Part shown: piece after piece, positions 1 to 6,438 of the stretch
Layout of the letters: each line of letters starts with the position of its first letter
Numbering within the stretch: the stretch's first letter is position 1
NCBI GenBank assembly: GCA_964497475.1
Contig: CAZCDM010000113.1
Location: forward strand, 1 to 7,749
From: CAZCDM01 sp964497475
Lineage (GTDB): Bacteria; Planctomycetota; Phycisphaerae; SM23-33
Direction of reading: 5' to 3'
Length of the DNA stretch: 7,749 bases
Notes under the pieces: generated by a model
Database searches by the model: none
What the model was told of the DNA's origin: nothing
The model's input: the letters and a program-made list of their open reading frames with translations, nothing else
Made by a program: the position numbers and the translations under genes

Positions 1-2946
1 ACGGTGACCTTGGAACTGTATGGCGGCTCGGATGTCCGCAAGGTGCTCGATGAGGTCCAGAGCGAGGTCGACAAGATCGAGTTTCCAGCCAATGCCGAAG
101 ACCCGGTTGTCCGCGAGGTCACGCGGCGGATTCACGTGGTGCAGGTGGCGGTGTTCGGCCAGGCCTCGGAGCGGACGCTCAAGGAGATCGCCCAGGACAT
201 CAAGGATGAGCTGACACAGTTGCCGGATATCTCCCAGGCCGAGGTCACCGGCGTGCGGGATTATGAGATCAGCATCGAGATTGACGAGGAGACGCTGCGG
301 CGGTACGGGTTGACGATGGGCGAGGTGGCCCGGCGGGTGCGGGACAACAGCTTCGACTTGCCGGCCGGGCGGGTGCGTACGCAGACCGGCGAGTACGCCC
401 TGCGGATTGTCGGGCAGAAGTACACCGCCGCGGAGTACGAGGAGATTCCCATTGTCTCCCTGGCCGCCGGCACGGTGCTGCGGCTGCGGGACGTGGCCAC
501 GGTGCGCGAGGCGTTCGAAGACGTCGACCGGGCGGGGCTGTTCAACGGTGAGCCGGCCGCAGTCGTCAGCGTCTACAAGACCGGCGATGAGGACATCATC
601 CGCATTGCCAAACGCGTGCGGGGGTTCATCGCCCAAAAGCAGCCGCAACTGCCGGAGGGCATTCGTCTGGCCGTCTGGTCGGACCTGTCGAAAACCGTCG
701 CCGACCGCCTCGACCTGCTGATCCGCAACGGCACGCAGGGGCTGGTGCTGGTGGTGCTGGTGCTCTGGCTGTTCCTGGGGCTGCGGCTGAGCTTCTGGGT
801 GGCGCTGGGCATACCGATTTCGATCTTCGGCACGCTGATGGTGATGTACATGACCGGCCAGACGCTGAACGTGCTGAGCATGTTCGGGCTGATTATGGCG
901 TTGGGGCTGATCGTCGATGACGCGATCGTCGTGGGCGAGAATGTCTTCGCCCGCTTTGAAAAAGGCGACCGACCGGACGTGGCCGCCCTGGACGGCACGC
1001 GGATGGTGACCTTCCCGGTCGTGGGTGCGGTGATGACGACGTGGCTGGCCTTCGCGCCGCTGTTCTTCATCGAGGGTACGATGGGCAAGTTCATCAGCCA
1101 GCTGCCGGGCGTGGTGATTCTGACCCTGGCGTTTTCGCTCGTCGAGTGTTTGCTGATCCTGCCGGCGCACCTCAAGCACAGCCTGAGCAATCGACTGGCC
1201 CTGGCCGAGGGTGTTCGAACCGGGTGGCGCGGCGCGATCCGCCGGCGCAGCCAGGCCGTTCGGGACCGGCTCGATCGCTCCATCGCCTGGTTCATCGACA
1301 CGGCCTTTATGGGCCTGTACCGCCGGGCCACGCGGCTGCGATACGTCTCGGTAGCCATCTGCATCGCTCTGCTGCTGGTGATGGTCGGTGCGCTGCGCGG
1401 CGGGTTCATCCCGCTGACGATTTTCCCCAAGGTCGAGTCGGACACGATCAAGGCGGCCGTCAAGCTGCCGACGGGCACGCCCTTCGAGCGAACCGAGCAG
1501 GTCGTCCGCGAGCTGACGCGCTCGGCCAAGCAGCTCAATGAGCAGTTCACCACCGCCACGGGCGAGCCGCTTGTGCTGCGGGTCTATTCGCTGCTGGGCC
1601 AGCAGTCCGGCCGATCCGGCGGCGACAGTGGCGGGCACGTCGGCGAGGTGGTTGTCGAGCTGCTGCCGACGGAAAAGCGCGGCCCAAGGCTCCGCAGCGA
1701 GGTCATCACCAGCCAGTGGCGCAAGAACGCACAACGTCCGCCGGAGGCGTTGAGCTGGACGTTCGGGGCGTTCCGCGGCGGGCCGGGCGGTACGCCGCTG
1801 GAGGTGCGCGTGCTGGCCGATTCGACCGACCAGGCCAAGGCCATCGCCGAGAAAGTCAAGCAGCGGCTGGCGACGTTCGACGGCGTGTTCGACATCGAGG
1901 ACGACGCCCTGCCGGGCAAGCGGGAGCTGCGCATCGTACCCACGCGGGCAGCCTACACGCTCGGCGTCGATCAGCAGATCCTCGCCGCCCAGCTGCGCGA
2001 CGCGTTCTACGGCAACGAGAGCATCGAGATTCAGCGCGGCCGCGATGAAGTCAAGGTGATGGTCCGCTACCCCGAGGGGCGGCGACGCAGCCTGAGCAAC
2101 GTCGAGGACAAACGCATCCGCCTGCCCGACGGCAGTGAGATTCCCTTTACCGAACTGGCCGACGTGTCCATCGAGCGGGGCTACACGACGCTGAGGCGGG
2201 TGGGGGGCAAGAGCGTGGTCACGGTCCAGGCCGACGTCGATGAGGACGTCGCCAACGCCGAGCAGATTTTAACGGCCTTGCAGGGCGAGGGATTTTTCGC
2301 CCAGGCCGTCGAGGGCGTGCCCGGCGCGAGCGTCGACCTGCGAGGCCAGCGACAGCAGCGGACCGAATCGCTCGGCTCGCTGCGGGTGTGGTTCCCGGTG
2401 GCGCTGCTGGGGGTCTACACGATCCTGGCGACGATTTTCCGCAGCTACCTCCAGCCGATCATCGTGATGGTGGCGATCCCGTTCGGGCTGATCGGCGCGA
2501 CGATCGGCCATTGGGTGCTGGGCTTCGACGTGACGCTGCTGAGCATGTTCGGCATGGTGGCGCTGTCGGGCATTGTGGTGAACGATTCGCTGGTGCTGAT
2601 CGACATGGTCAACAATCGCGTGCGCGAGGGCGATGGCATTGTCGCAGCCGTGGCCGAGGGCGCCCGGGCGAGGTTCCGGCCGATCCTGCTGACGACGGTG
2701 ACGACCGTGGCGGGCATGACGCCGCTGCTGGCTGAGCAGTCGTTCCAGGCGCAGTTCCTCAAGCCCATGGCCGTGTCGATTACGTTCGGCCTGAGCTTTG
2801 CCACGCTGCTGACGCTGCTGGTCGTGCCCTGCCTGTACCTCATCGGCAATGATATCCGCAGGGGGTGGCATTGGGTGTGGACGGGCGAGTTGCCCCCGGC
2901 CGAGCTGGTCAGCCAGCATCACCCCATGACGGCGGACGAGGAATAA
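1..2946 (+). CDS. RND-superfamily efflux permease (AcrB/HAE-1-like), 5' partial
   Basis: Inner-membrane, proton-driven efflux permease of the AcrB/MexB type, which works as a trimer with a periplasmic adaptor and an outer-membrane channel. The frame is open to the left edge; the first potential start (GTG at 4) lies inside conserved porter-domain sequence, so roughly 80-90 residues including the first membrane helix are missing. Counting from base 4, a porter domain (1-240) precedes a helix cluster (about 245-385). That cluster holds the family's TM4 motif GLIVDDAIVVGEN, whose paired aspartates are residues 305 and 306. TM7 lies near 448-465, a second porter/docking region follows (470-790), and TM8-12 run from about 796 to 960. 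TM10 reads SGIVVNDSLVLIDMV, so the lysine of AcrB TM10 (Lys940) appears to be a valine, with Asp861 close by; this is common in the non-classical HAE-like branch. Substrate cannot be read from the sequence; drug, metal or lipid export are all possible. Family call is firm. Confidence 0.95.
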   Translation, partial: TVTLELYGGSDVRKVLDEVQSEVDKIEFPANAEDPVVREVTRRIHVVQVAVFGQASERTLKEIAQDIKDELTQLPDISQAEVTGVRDYEISIEIDEETLRRYGLTMGEVARRVRDNSFDLPAGRVRTQTGEYALRIVGQKYTAAEYEEIPIVSLAAGTVLRLRDVATVREAFEDVDRAGLFNGEPAAVVSVYKTGDEDIIRIAKRVRGFIAQKQPQLPEGIRLAVWSDLSKTVADRLDLLIRNGTQGLVLVVLVLWLFLGLRLSFWVALGIPISIFGTLMVMYMTGQTLNVLSMFGLIMALGLIVDDAIVVGENVFARFEKGDRPDVAALDGTRMVTFPVVGAVMTTWLAFAPLFFIEGTMGKFISQLPGVVILTLAFSLVECLLILPAHLKHSLSNRLALAEGVRTGWRGAIRRRSQAVRDRLDRSIAWFIDTAFMGLYRRATRLRYVSVAICIALLLVMVGALRGGFIPLTIFPKVESDTIKAAVKLPTGTPFERTEQVVRELTRSAKQLNEQFTTATGEPLVLRVYSLLGQQSGRSGGDSGGHVGEVVVELLPTEKRGPRLRSEVITSQWRKNAQRPPEALSWTFGAFRGGPGGTPLEVRVLADSTDQAKAIAEKVKQRLATFDGVFDIEDDALPGKRELRIVPTRAAYTLGVDQQILAAQLRDAFYGNESIEIQRGRDEVKVMVRYPEGRRRSLSNVEDKRIRLPDGSEIPFTELADVSIERGYTTLRRVGGKSVVTVQADVDEDVANAEQILTALQGEGFFAQAVEGVPGASVDLRGQRQQRTESLGSLRVWFPVALLGVYTILATIFRSYLQPIIVMVAIPFGLIGATIGHWVLGFDVTLLSMFGMVALSGIVVNDSLVLIDMVNNRVREGDGIVAAVAEGARARFRPILLTTVTTVAGMTPLLAEQSFQAQFLKPMAVSITFGLSFATLLTLLVVPCLYLIGNDIRRGWHWVWTGELPPAELVSQHHPMTADEE

Positions 2947-2965
2947 TCGCCCGGCGATTTGGTTT
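2945..2965 (+). terminator. Possible weak hairpin terminator after the RND gene
   Basis: A perfect 7-base inverted repeat, AATCGCC at 2945-2951 and GGCGATT at 2953-2959, starts inside the RND stop codon. It can form about 5-6 base pairs with a loop of 3-5 bases and is followed by TGGTTT. The T-run is short and interrupted, so termination may be inefficient. It also touches the presumed -35 element of the next gene. Confidence 0.35.
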
Positions 2966-2987
2966 CGCCCCGGCTGCGTCCTAGACT
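2959..2987 (+). promoter_or_regulatory. Putative sigma70-type promoter for the 40-aa protein gene
   Basis: A -10-like TAGACT (2982-2987, four of six consensus matches) lies 17 bases after TTGGTT (2959-2964, three of six matches). A transcript starting near 2994 would have a leader of about 28 bases containing the AAGGA ribosome-binding site at 3011-3015. Position and spacing are good, but the -35 match is weak. Confidence 0.4.
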
Positions 2988-3021
2988 ACTGTACAGAGCG
3001 ACCCCAGCGAAAGGACCCGCC

Positions 3022-3144
3022 ATGAGCTGCCTCAAAGGGAAAAATAAAAACAAGCCCAAGCCCGGGCGATACCAATGCAAAAAGTGCGACGCCGTCAGCA
3101 AAAAGAAAAAGGATCTCTGCAAGCCCAAGAAAATTAAATCGTAA
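3022..3144 (+). CDS. 40-aa Lys-rich, four-cysteine protein, possible zinc-binding
   Basis: Very small basic protein of unknown function. The ATG at 3022 has a good Shine-Dalgarno, AAGGA at 3011-3015, six bases upstream. An in-frame extension to an ATG at 2959 exists, but it would cover the promoter-like sequence and lacks a ribosome-binding site. Fifteen of 40 residues are lysine. Cysteines are at 3, 19, 22 and 33; the core YQCKKCDAVS followed by DLCKPKK gives a CxxC-x10-C pattern, consistent with a miniature zinc-ribbon-like metal site that might use Cys3 as the fourth ligand. No signal peptide or membrane segment is present. The strong charge fits nucleic acid or ribosome contact, but that is inference. 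Its ribosome-binding region (CGAAAGGAC, three bases, CCATG) matches that of pgk in this window, which supports real expression. Base composition is richer in A than its neighbours because of the lysine codons. Confidence 0.75.
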   Translation: MSCLKGKNKNKPKPGRYQCKKCDAVSKKKKDLCKPKKIKS

Positions 3145-3159
3145 CCCGATGGGGGGTGT

Positions 3160-3188
3160 TTGACGCCTTGGCGGCGGGGCGATACAAT
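3160..3188 (+). promoter_or_regulatory. Strong sigma70-type promoter directly at the ROK start, leaderless mRNA predicted
   Basis: TTGACG (3160-3165, five of six matches to TTGACA) and TACAAT (3183-3188, five of six matches to TATAAT) are separated by exactly 17 bases. The ATG at 3195 begins seven bases after the end of the -10 box, which is where transcription would normally start. No Shine-Dalgarno core (AGGA, GGAG or GAGG) lies at a usable distance before that ATG. Together this predicts a transcript that starts at, or within a base or two of, the AUG. Confidence 0.7.
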
Positions 3189-3194
3189 CCGGCC

Positions 3195-4565
3195 ATGAAC
3201 GACGGATCGCGATTTATCGGCATTGACGTAGGGGGCACGAATATCACCACAGCCTTGGTGCACGCATCGGGGCAGGTGCTCAAACGCAATAAGGACCGCA
3301 CGCCTCCCGGGGCCGGGCGGGATGAGGTTCTCGAGGCGATTCTCGCGACCGTCAGCGGCTTGCTGGACAAGGCCGACGCGGACGTCGAGACCATCGAGGC
3401 GATCGGCCTGGCCGTGCCGGGGCTGCTGGACTTCCGCACGCACACCATCGACGCGGCCCCGAATATCACCATCAGCGGGATCGACCTCCGCGAGCCGCTG
3501 GTCGATGCGTTCGGCACGGACGTGGCTGTGGCCAACGACTGCGATGCCGCCGCCCTGGGCGAGCGATGGCTCGGGGCAGCCCGCGGGGCCGACTGTGCGA
3601 TCGGCATGTTCGTGGGCACGGGCATTGGCGGAGGCATTTTCGCCAATGGGGGGATGATCCAGCATCGCAACTACAGCGCGACGGAAATCGGCCACATGAT
3701 CGTGCAGATCGACGGGCCGTTGTGCGGGTGCGGGAATCGAGGCTGCCTCGAAGCCCTGGCCTCGCGGACCGCCATCGAGCGCGACCTCAGGGCCGCCATC
3801 GAAGCCGACCGGAAAACCATCCTCACGAAATGGCTCGACGGGCCGAAGGATCGCATCCGCAGCAACATGCTCTACAAGGCGCTCGAGGCCGGGGACGACG
3901 TCGTCACCGACGTGATGTACCGCGCAGCCCATGTGCTGGGCTTGGGGTGCATCACGCTGCGACATATCTTCGAGCCGGACGTCATCATTCTCGGCGGCGG
4001 CGTGATCGAGGCGTGCGGCTCGCTGATGATGGACCGTATCGAGGAGACCCTCCGCGGCGACCCGTACTTCTCGCGGCGCGACCCGACGCGGCTGGTGCTT
4101 TCGGCCCTGGGCGATGACGCGGGCGTGTTGGGCGCGGCGGCCATGGCGATGATGGAAGTTGGCCTGGCCCCGCTGGACCGCACGACGCTGCCGCCGATGG
4201 ATTATCCGAGGGTGGACCTGGCCGACGATACCGTCACCGTCGGCGAGGAGGTGTATCATGGCGATGTGATCGTCCGCGTGAACACCAAGAGTCGCCCGCG
4301 GAAAAAGTCCGAGGACGCTCCCCGCCTGGCCAGCCCGGCCGAGCTTTCGGTCAAGGACCTTACCAAGGCCATCAAGCACGGCCCGGAGGAGCTGTTCATC
4401 GGCGCCGACTGCTTTGAAGAACCCCTGCCGGAAGAGCTGACGGAATTTCTTCACCGCCGCGCCATCGGCGTGCACATCTACTCCACCGCCGAGGCCATCG
4501 CCGCCTTCCAGCAGAGCACCGCCCGCAAGGCGCTGTTGCTGCTGACGGGGCGGTCCGGCGCGTGA
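3195..4565 (+). CDS. ROK-family sugar kinase fused to a C-terminal Mth938/DUF498-like domain
   Basis: 456-residue protein with two parts. Residues 1 to about 325 form a ROK kinase, a family that includes ATP-dependent glucokinases, fructokinases and N-acetylhexosamine kinases. Visible are the phosphate-binding DVGGTN (11-16), the catalytic-base region ANDCDA with Asp115, GTGIGGGIFANGG, the zinc ligand His167 in EIGH, the ROK zinc motif CGCGNRGCLE (177-186; Cys177, Cys179, Cys184), and the C-terminal glycine-rich ILGGGV (Gly267-269). The active site looks intact. ROK kinases usually end at 290-330 residues, but here residues 337-452 follow. That part resembles the Mth938/AAMDC fold family: a start like YxxVxxxxxxVxxEVYHGDVIV, then ELSVKDLTKAI, EELFIGADCFEEPLP, GVHIYSTAEAIAAF and a final hydrophobic strand. 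Start chosen at 3195 because of homology and the abutting promoter; an upstream in-frame ATG at 3156 lies before the promoter. Sugar specificity is not readable; cytosolic glucokinase is the default guess. Confidence 0.9.
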   Translation: MNDGSRFIGIDVGGTNITTALVHASGQVLKRNKDRTPPGAGRDEVLEAILATVSGLLDKADADVETIEAIGLAVPGLLDFRTHTIDAAPNITISGIDLREPLVDAFGTDVAVANDCDAAALGERWLGAARGADCAIGMFVGTGIGGGIFANGGMIQHRNYSATEIGHMIVQIDGPLCGCGNRGCLEALASRTAIERDLRAAIEADRKTILTKWLDGPKDRIRSNMLYKALEAGDDVVTDVMYRAAHVLGLGCITLRHIFEPDVIILGGGVIEACGSLMMDRIEETLRGDPYFSRRDPTRLVLSALGDDAGVLGAAAMAMMEVGLAPLDRTTLPPMDYPRVDLADDTVTVGEEVYHGDVIVRVNTKSRPRKKSEDAPRLASPAELSVKDLTKAIKHGPEELFIGADCFEEPLPEELTEFLHRRAIGVHIYSTAEAIAAFQQSTARKALLLLTGRSGA

Positions 4566-4603
4566 TGCCATCGGCCTCACTGGCGGCCGAGCCGGGCGTG
4601 GTG

Positions 4604-4609
4604 TAGGAT
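4604..4609 (+). promoter_or_regulatory. Possible -10 element just before tspO
   Basis: TAGGAT (four of six matches to TATAAT) ends nine bases before the tspO ATG, an arrangement that would again give a very short or absent leader. The -35 region around 4580-4586 (CTGGCGG) matches poorly. The same bases include AGGA at 4605-4608, ten bases before the ATG, which could instead be a rather distant Shine-Dalgarno. The two readings cannot be separated by eye. Confidence 0.3.
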
Positions 4610-4618
4610 GACGAGGAC

Positions 4619-5095
4619 ATGACCAGCAGCAAGCGAGCGATTCTTGGGCTGATTGTCTTTACGGGGGTGACGTATCTCCTGGCCGCCCTGGCCGGGCTGA
4701 GCACGCAGCCCGGGCCGTGGTACGACGCGCTGGCCAAGCCCTCCTGGACTCCGCCGGGGTGGATCATCGGCCCGGTGTGGTGGGTGCTGTATACGCTGAT
4801 GGCCATCTCGGCCTGGCTGGTGTGGCGAGAGCCGGCCTGCCCGGCGCGGAGCAAGGCCCTGACCGCCTGGCTGGTGCAACTGCTCTTCAACGTCCTCTGG
4901 TCGCCGGTGTTTTTCCTCCTGCATCGGCTGGACCTGGCCCTGGCGGTGCTGGGGCTGCTCTGGATTACCGTGACTCTGACGATCCTGCTGTTCTACCGCC
5001 GCCGGCTGCTGGCTGCGGTGCTCCTGCTGCCGTACCTGGCGTGGATTTCCTTCGCCGGCGTTCTGAACTATACGATCTGGACCATGAATCGCTGA
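4619..5095 (+). CDS. tspO: TspO/MBR family tryptophan-rich sensory protein
   Basis: 158-residue membrane protein of the TspO/peripheral benzodiazepine receptor family, which binds porphyrins and other tetrapyrroles and acts in stress and pigment control in bacteria. Length is typical. Five hydrophobic segments are visible (about 8-25, 47-69, 80-101, 105-125 and 130-153). Hallmarks include PGPWYDALAKPSWTPPGW (31-48), then GPVWWVLY (51-58), Gln87 to Asn91 in the QLLFN stretch, WSPVFF (95-99 region), and the C-terminal LLPYLAWISFAGVLNYTIW (136-154). The abundant tryptophans form the ligand pocket in known structures. The ATG at 4619 gives a family-like N-terminus. A gap of 53 bases separates it from the ROK gene, and the next membrane-protein gene follows after 19 bases, suggesting co-transcription with that one. 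Nothing nearby makes or degrades tetrapyrroles, so its physiological ligand here is unknown. Confidence 0.95.
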   Translation: MTSSKRAILGLIVFTGVTYLLAALAGLSTQPGPWYDALAKPSWTPPGWIIGPVWWVLYTLMAISAWLVWREPACPARSKALTAWLVQLLFNVLWSPVFFLLHRLDLALAVLGLLWITVTLTILLFYRRRLLAAVLLLPYLAWISFAGVLNYTIWTMNR

Positions 5096-5105
5096 GTGCA
5101 CCGTT

Positions 5106-5109
5106 GAGG
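5106..5109 (+). promoter_or_regulatory. Shine-Dalgarno that decides the TTG start of the permease-like gene
   Basis: GAGG at 5106-5109 lies five bases before TTG at 5115. Later in-frame candidates (GTG at 5151, ATG at 5190) have no comparable purine core before them, so the TTG is preferred. Confidence 0.55.
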
Positions 5110-5114
5110 CTTTC

Positions 5115-6383
5115 TTGATTGCCTCCCCCCCGATCGACGATAACAAACCCGTGGGAACCATTCGTGAAACATTCCGCTATTCCTCCTTCATGCGACGGGC
5201 CTGGTACGACCTGTTCAACGTGCTGGTTCTCTCGGGGCTGGCCGTAGCGTTGCTGCCCGGTTGGAGCAAGCTCGGTGGCGGCAACCAGTGGGACATCGCC
5301 AACCTCCTGGCCAGCCCGCTGCTGCCGGCGACGACGGGGTTCCTGCTGGCCTGGCGGTACGGGACGGTCGATCTGAGCCTCTGGGCGACGATGGGCGTCT
5401 CGGGCCTGGTCGCAGCCGGGCTGATCTGTGCGGGGCTGAGCCCGACGTTCAGCTGCCTGGCCGGCGCAGCTACGGGGTTGGTCGTCGGCGTAGTCAACGC
5501 GCTGCTGGTGCATTTCATCCGCCGCATTCCGGGCGTGGTTCTCACCGCCGCCGTCGGCGGGGCGATCCTGCTTGGCTGCTGGCTGGTGATGGACTCCCGG
5601 GCTGTGATCGTTCCCGAGCGAACATTTGACGCGTGGGTTTTGGCCATCAGCGATGCACATCGGGACCTGGTCAACGAGGCCCTCGAGGCAGAGGGCAAGA
5701 AAACCGTGACCGGCCAGACGCTCGAAGGGCCGTTGGCGACGCTGCGGATGCTGATCGTCTTCGGGGCCTGGGCGGCGGTAATGGTCGGCCTGATGATCGC
5801 TGACGCGAAAACACGGAACATCCCCCGGCCCTTCGCGCGGTGGTGGGCTCGCCCGGCCGGGCTGATCGCCTGTGGAGCACTGGCGGGCATCTCCGGGGTG
5901 GCCTGGCTGATCGACCAGGGTCGTGCCCCCGTGCCCACCCGGCTGGTCGACGCACTGGACATTCCCATCGCGGTCATCATGGCCGGGGTCTTTCTGCTGC
6001 AAGGCCGCGGCCGGACCATGCTCATCTGCGTGCTGCTGCCGGTCTGTCTCGTGCTGGTGAATATCTGGACGCAGGCCATCTGGCCCGTGACCGCTCACGG
6101 CTACGCGATGCAGCTCGTGCTGCTGGGGGCGATGGTGGTGGGTATTCAGACCGCCTTCCTGTGGGCGATGGAGCGGCGCACCTGGGCCAGGCCCCTGGCA
6201 TGGGTGGCCTGCGGGCTGAGCCTGGCCGGGCTGGGGCTGATCGCCTCGACCACCCGCCTGCCCTACGCCCAGGAAAAGCCCCTGTGGATCACGGGCCTCT
6301 CGACCTGGCTGGCCGGGGCGGTCATTCTGACGGCCGTGCTGATCGTTACCTGGCGTCGCGCTGCGCCCGAGGACGGCGCATAA
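5115..6383 (+). CDS. Divergent RbsC-like sugar ABC transporter permease (orphan)
   Basis: 422-residue polytopic membrane protein beginning with a TTG codon. About ten hydrophobic segments can be seen (roughly 33-48, 65-80, 90-108, 112-134, 140-158, 210-229, 248-266, 283-318, 331-350, 360-378 and 391-413, one of which may be double). Several stretches match the layout of branched-chain/ribose-type permeases (BPD_transp_2): YGTVDLSL (82-89, like the GxxDLS motif of RbsC), NALLVHFIRRIPGVVLT (128-144, like the NGxL...P.fi.TL loop), CGALAGISGV (253-262) and GVFLLQGRGRT (291-301, like GGxSLxGGRG). It is longer than RbsC (about 320 residues), with a hydrophilic insert near 161-208 and extra C-terminal helices. 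No ATPase, binding protein or second permease gene is in the window, which is unusual for an ABC component. It follows tspO by 19 bases and is probably in its operon. The family match is by eye and moderate; a non-ABC membrane protein remains possible. Confidence 0.65.
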   Translation: MIASPPIDDNKPVGTIRETFRYSSFMRRAWYDLFNVLVLSGLAVALLPGWSKLGGGNQWDIANLLASPLLPATTGFLLAWRYGTVDLSLWATMGVSGLVAAGLICAGLSPTFSCLAGAATGLVVGVVNALLVHFIRRIPGVVLTAAVGGAILLGCWLVMDSRAVIVPERTFDAWVLAISDAHRDLVNEALEAEGKKTVTGQTLEGPLATLRMLIVFGAWAAVMVGLMIADAKTRNIPRPFARWWARPAGLIACGALAGISGVAWLIDQGRAPVPTRLVDALDIPIAVIMAGVFLLQGRGRTMLICVLLPVCLVLVNIWTQAIWPVTAHGYAMQLVLLGAMVVGIQTAFLWAMERRTWARPLAWVACGLSLAGLGLIASTTRLPYAQEKPLWITGLSTWLAGAVILTAVLIVTWRRAAPEDGA

Positions 6384-6414
6384 AATCGGCCGACGCCCGA
6401 GAGCGCCGGCCGAT
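6382..6414 (-). terminator. Convergent intergenic hairpin, pgk terminator, possibly bidirectional
   Basis: ATCGGCCG at 6385-6392 pairs perfectly with CGGCCGAT at 6407-6414; after one A/C mismatch, CGC (6394-6396) pairs with GCG (6403-6405), leaving a six-base CCGAGA loop. Read on the minus strand, the stem is followed by TTTTA, as in an intrinsic terminator for pgk. On the plus strand it follows the permease stop codon immediately but lacks a T-run, so it would serve that gene mainly as an RNA 3'-end structure. Confidence 0.65.
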
Positions 6415-6438
6415 GCGGGATGCACTCTTCGGAGTGGC

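Noticed and set aside
573..1559. 328-codon open frame on the minus strand inside the RND gene
   Set aside because: Ser/Arg/Thr-rich shadow of the RND coding frame.
4197..4565. Separate gene for the Mth938-like domain starting at the ATG at 4197
   Set aside because: The ATG is in frame with the ROK kinase, no stop separates them and no Shine-Dalgarno precedes it; a fusion is the simpler reading.
2919..4580. 553-codon open frame on the minus strand opposite the ROK gene
   Set aside because: Rich in Arg, His, Gln and Pro with no family motif, antisense to a kinase with intact motifs; a by-product of high GC in third codon positions.
4571..4590. Inverted repeat TCGGCC-N8-GGCCGA between ROK and tspO
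   Set aside because: Six-base stem without a T-run in very GC-rich DNA; too weak to call a terminator, though it might fold at the ROK mRNA 3' end.
4965..6425. 486-codon open frame on the minus strand opposite the permease-like gene
   Set aside because: Low-complexity Gly/Gln/Arg/Pro/His composition without domains; the opposite strand has clear membrane segments and a ribosome-binding site.
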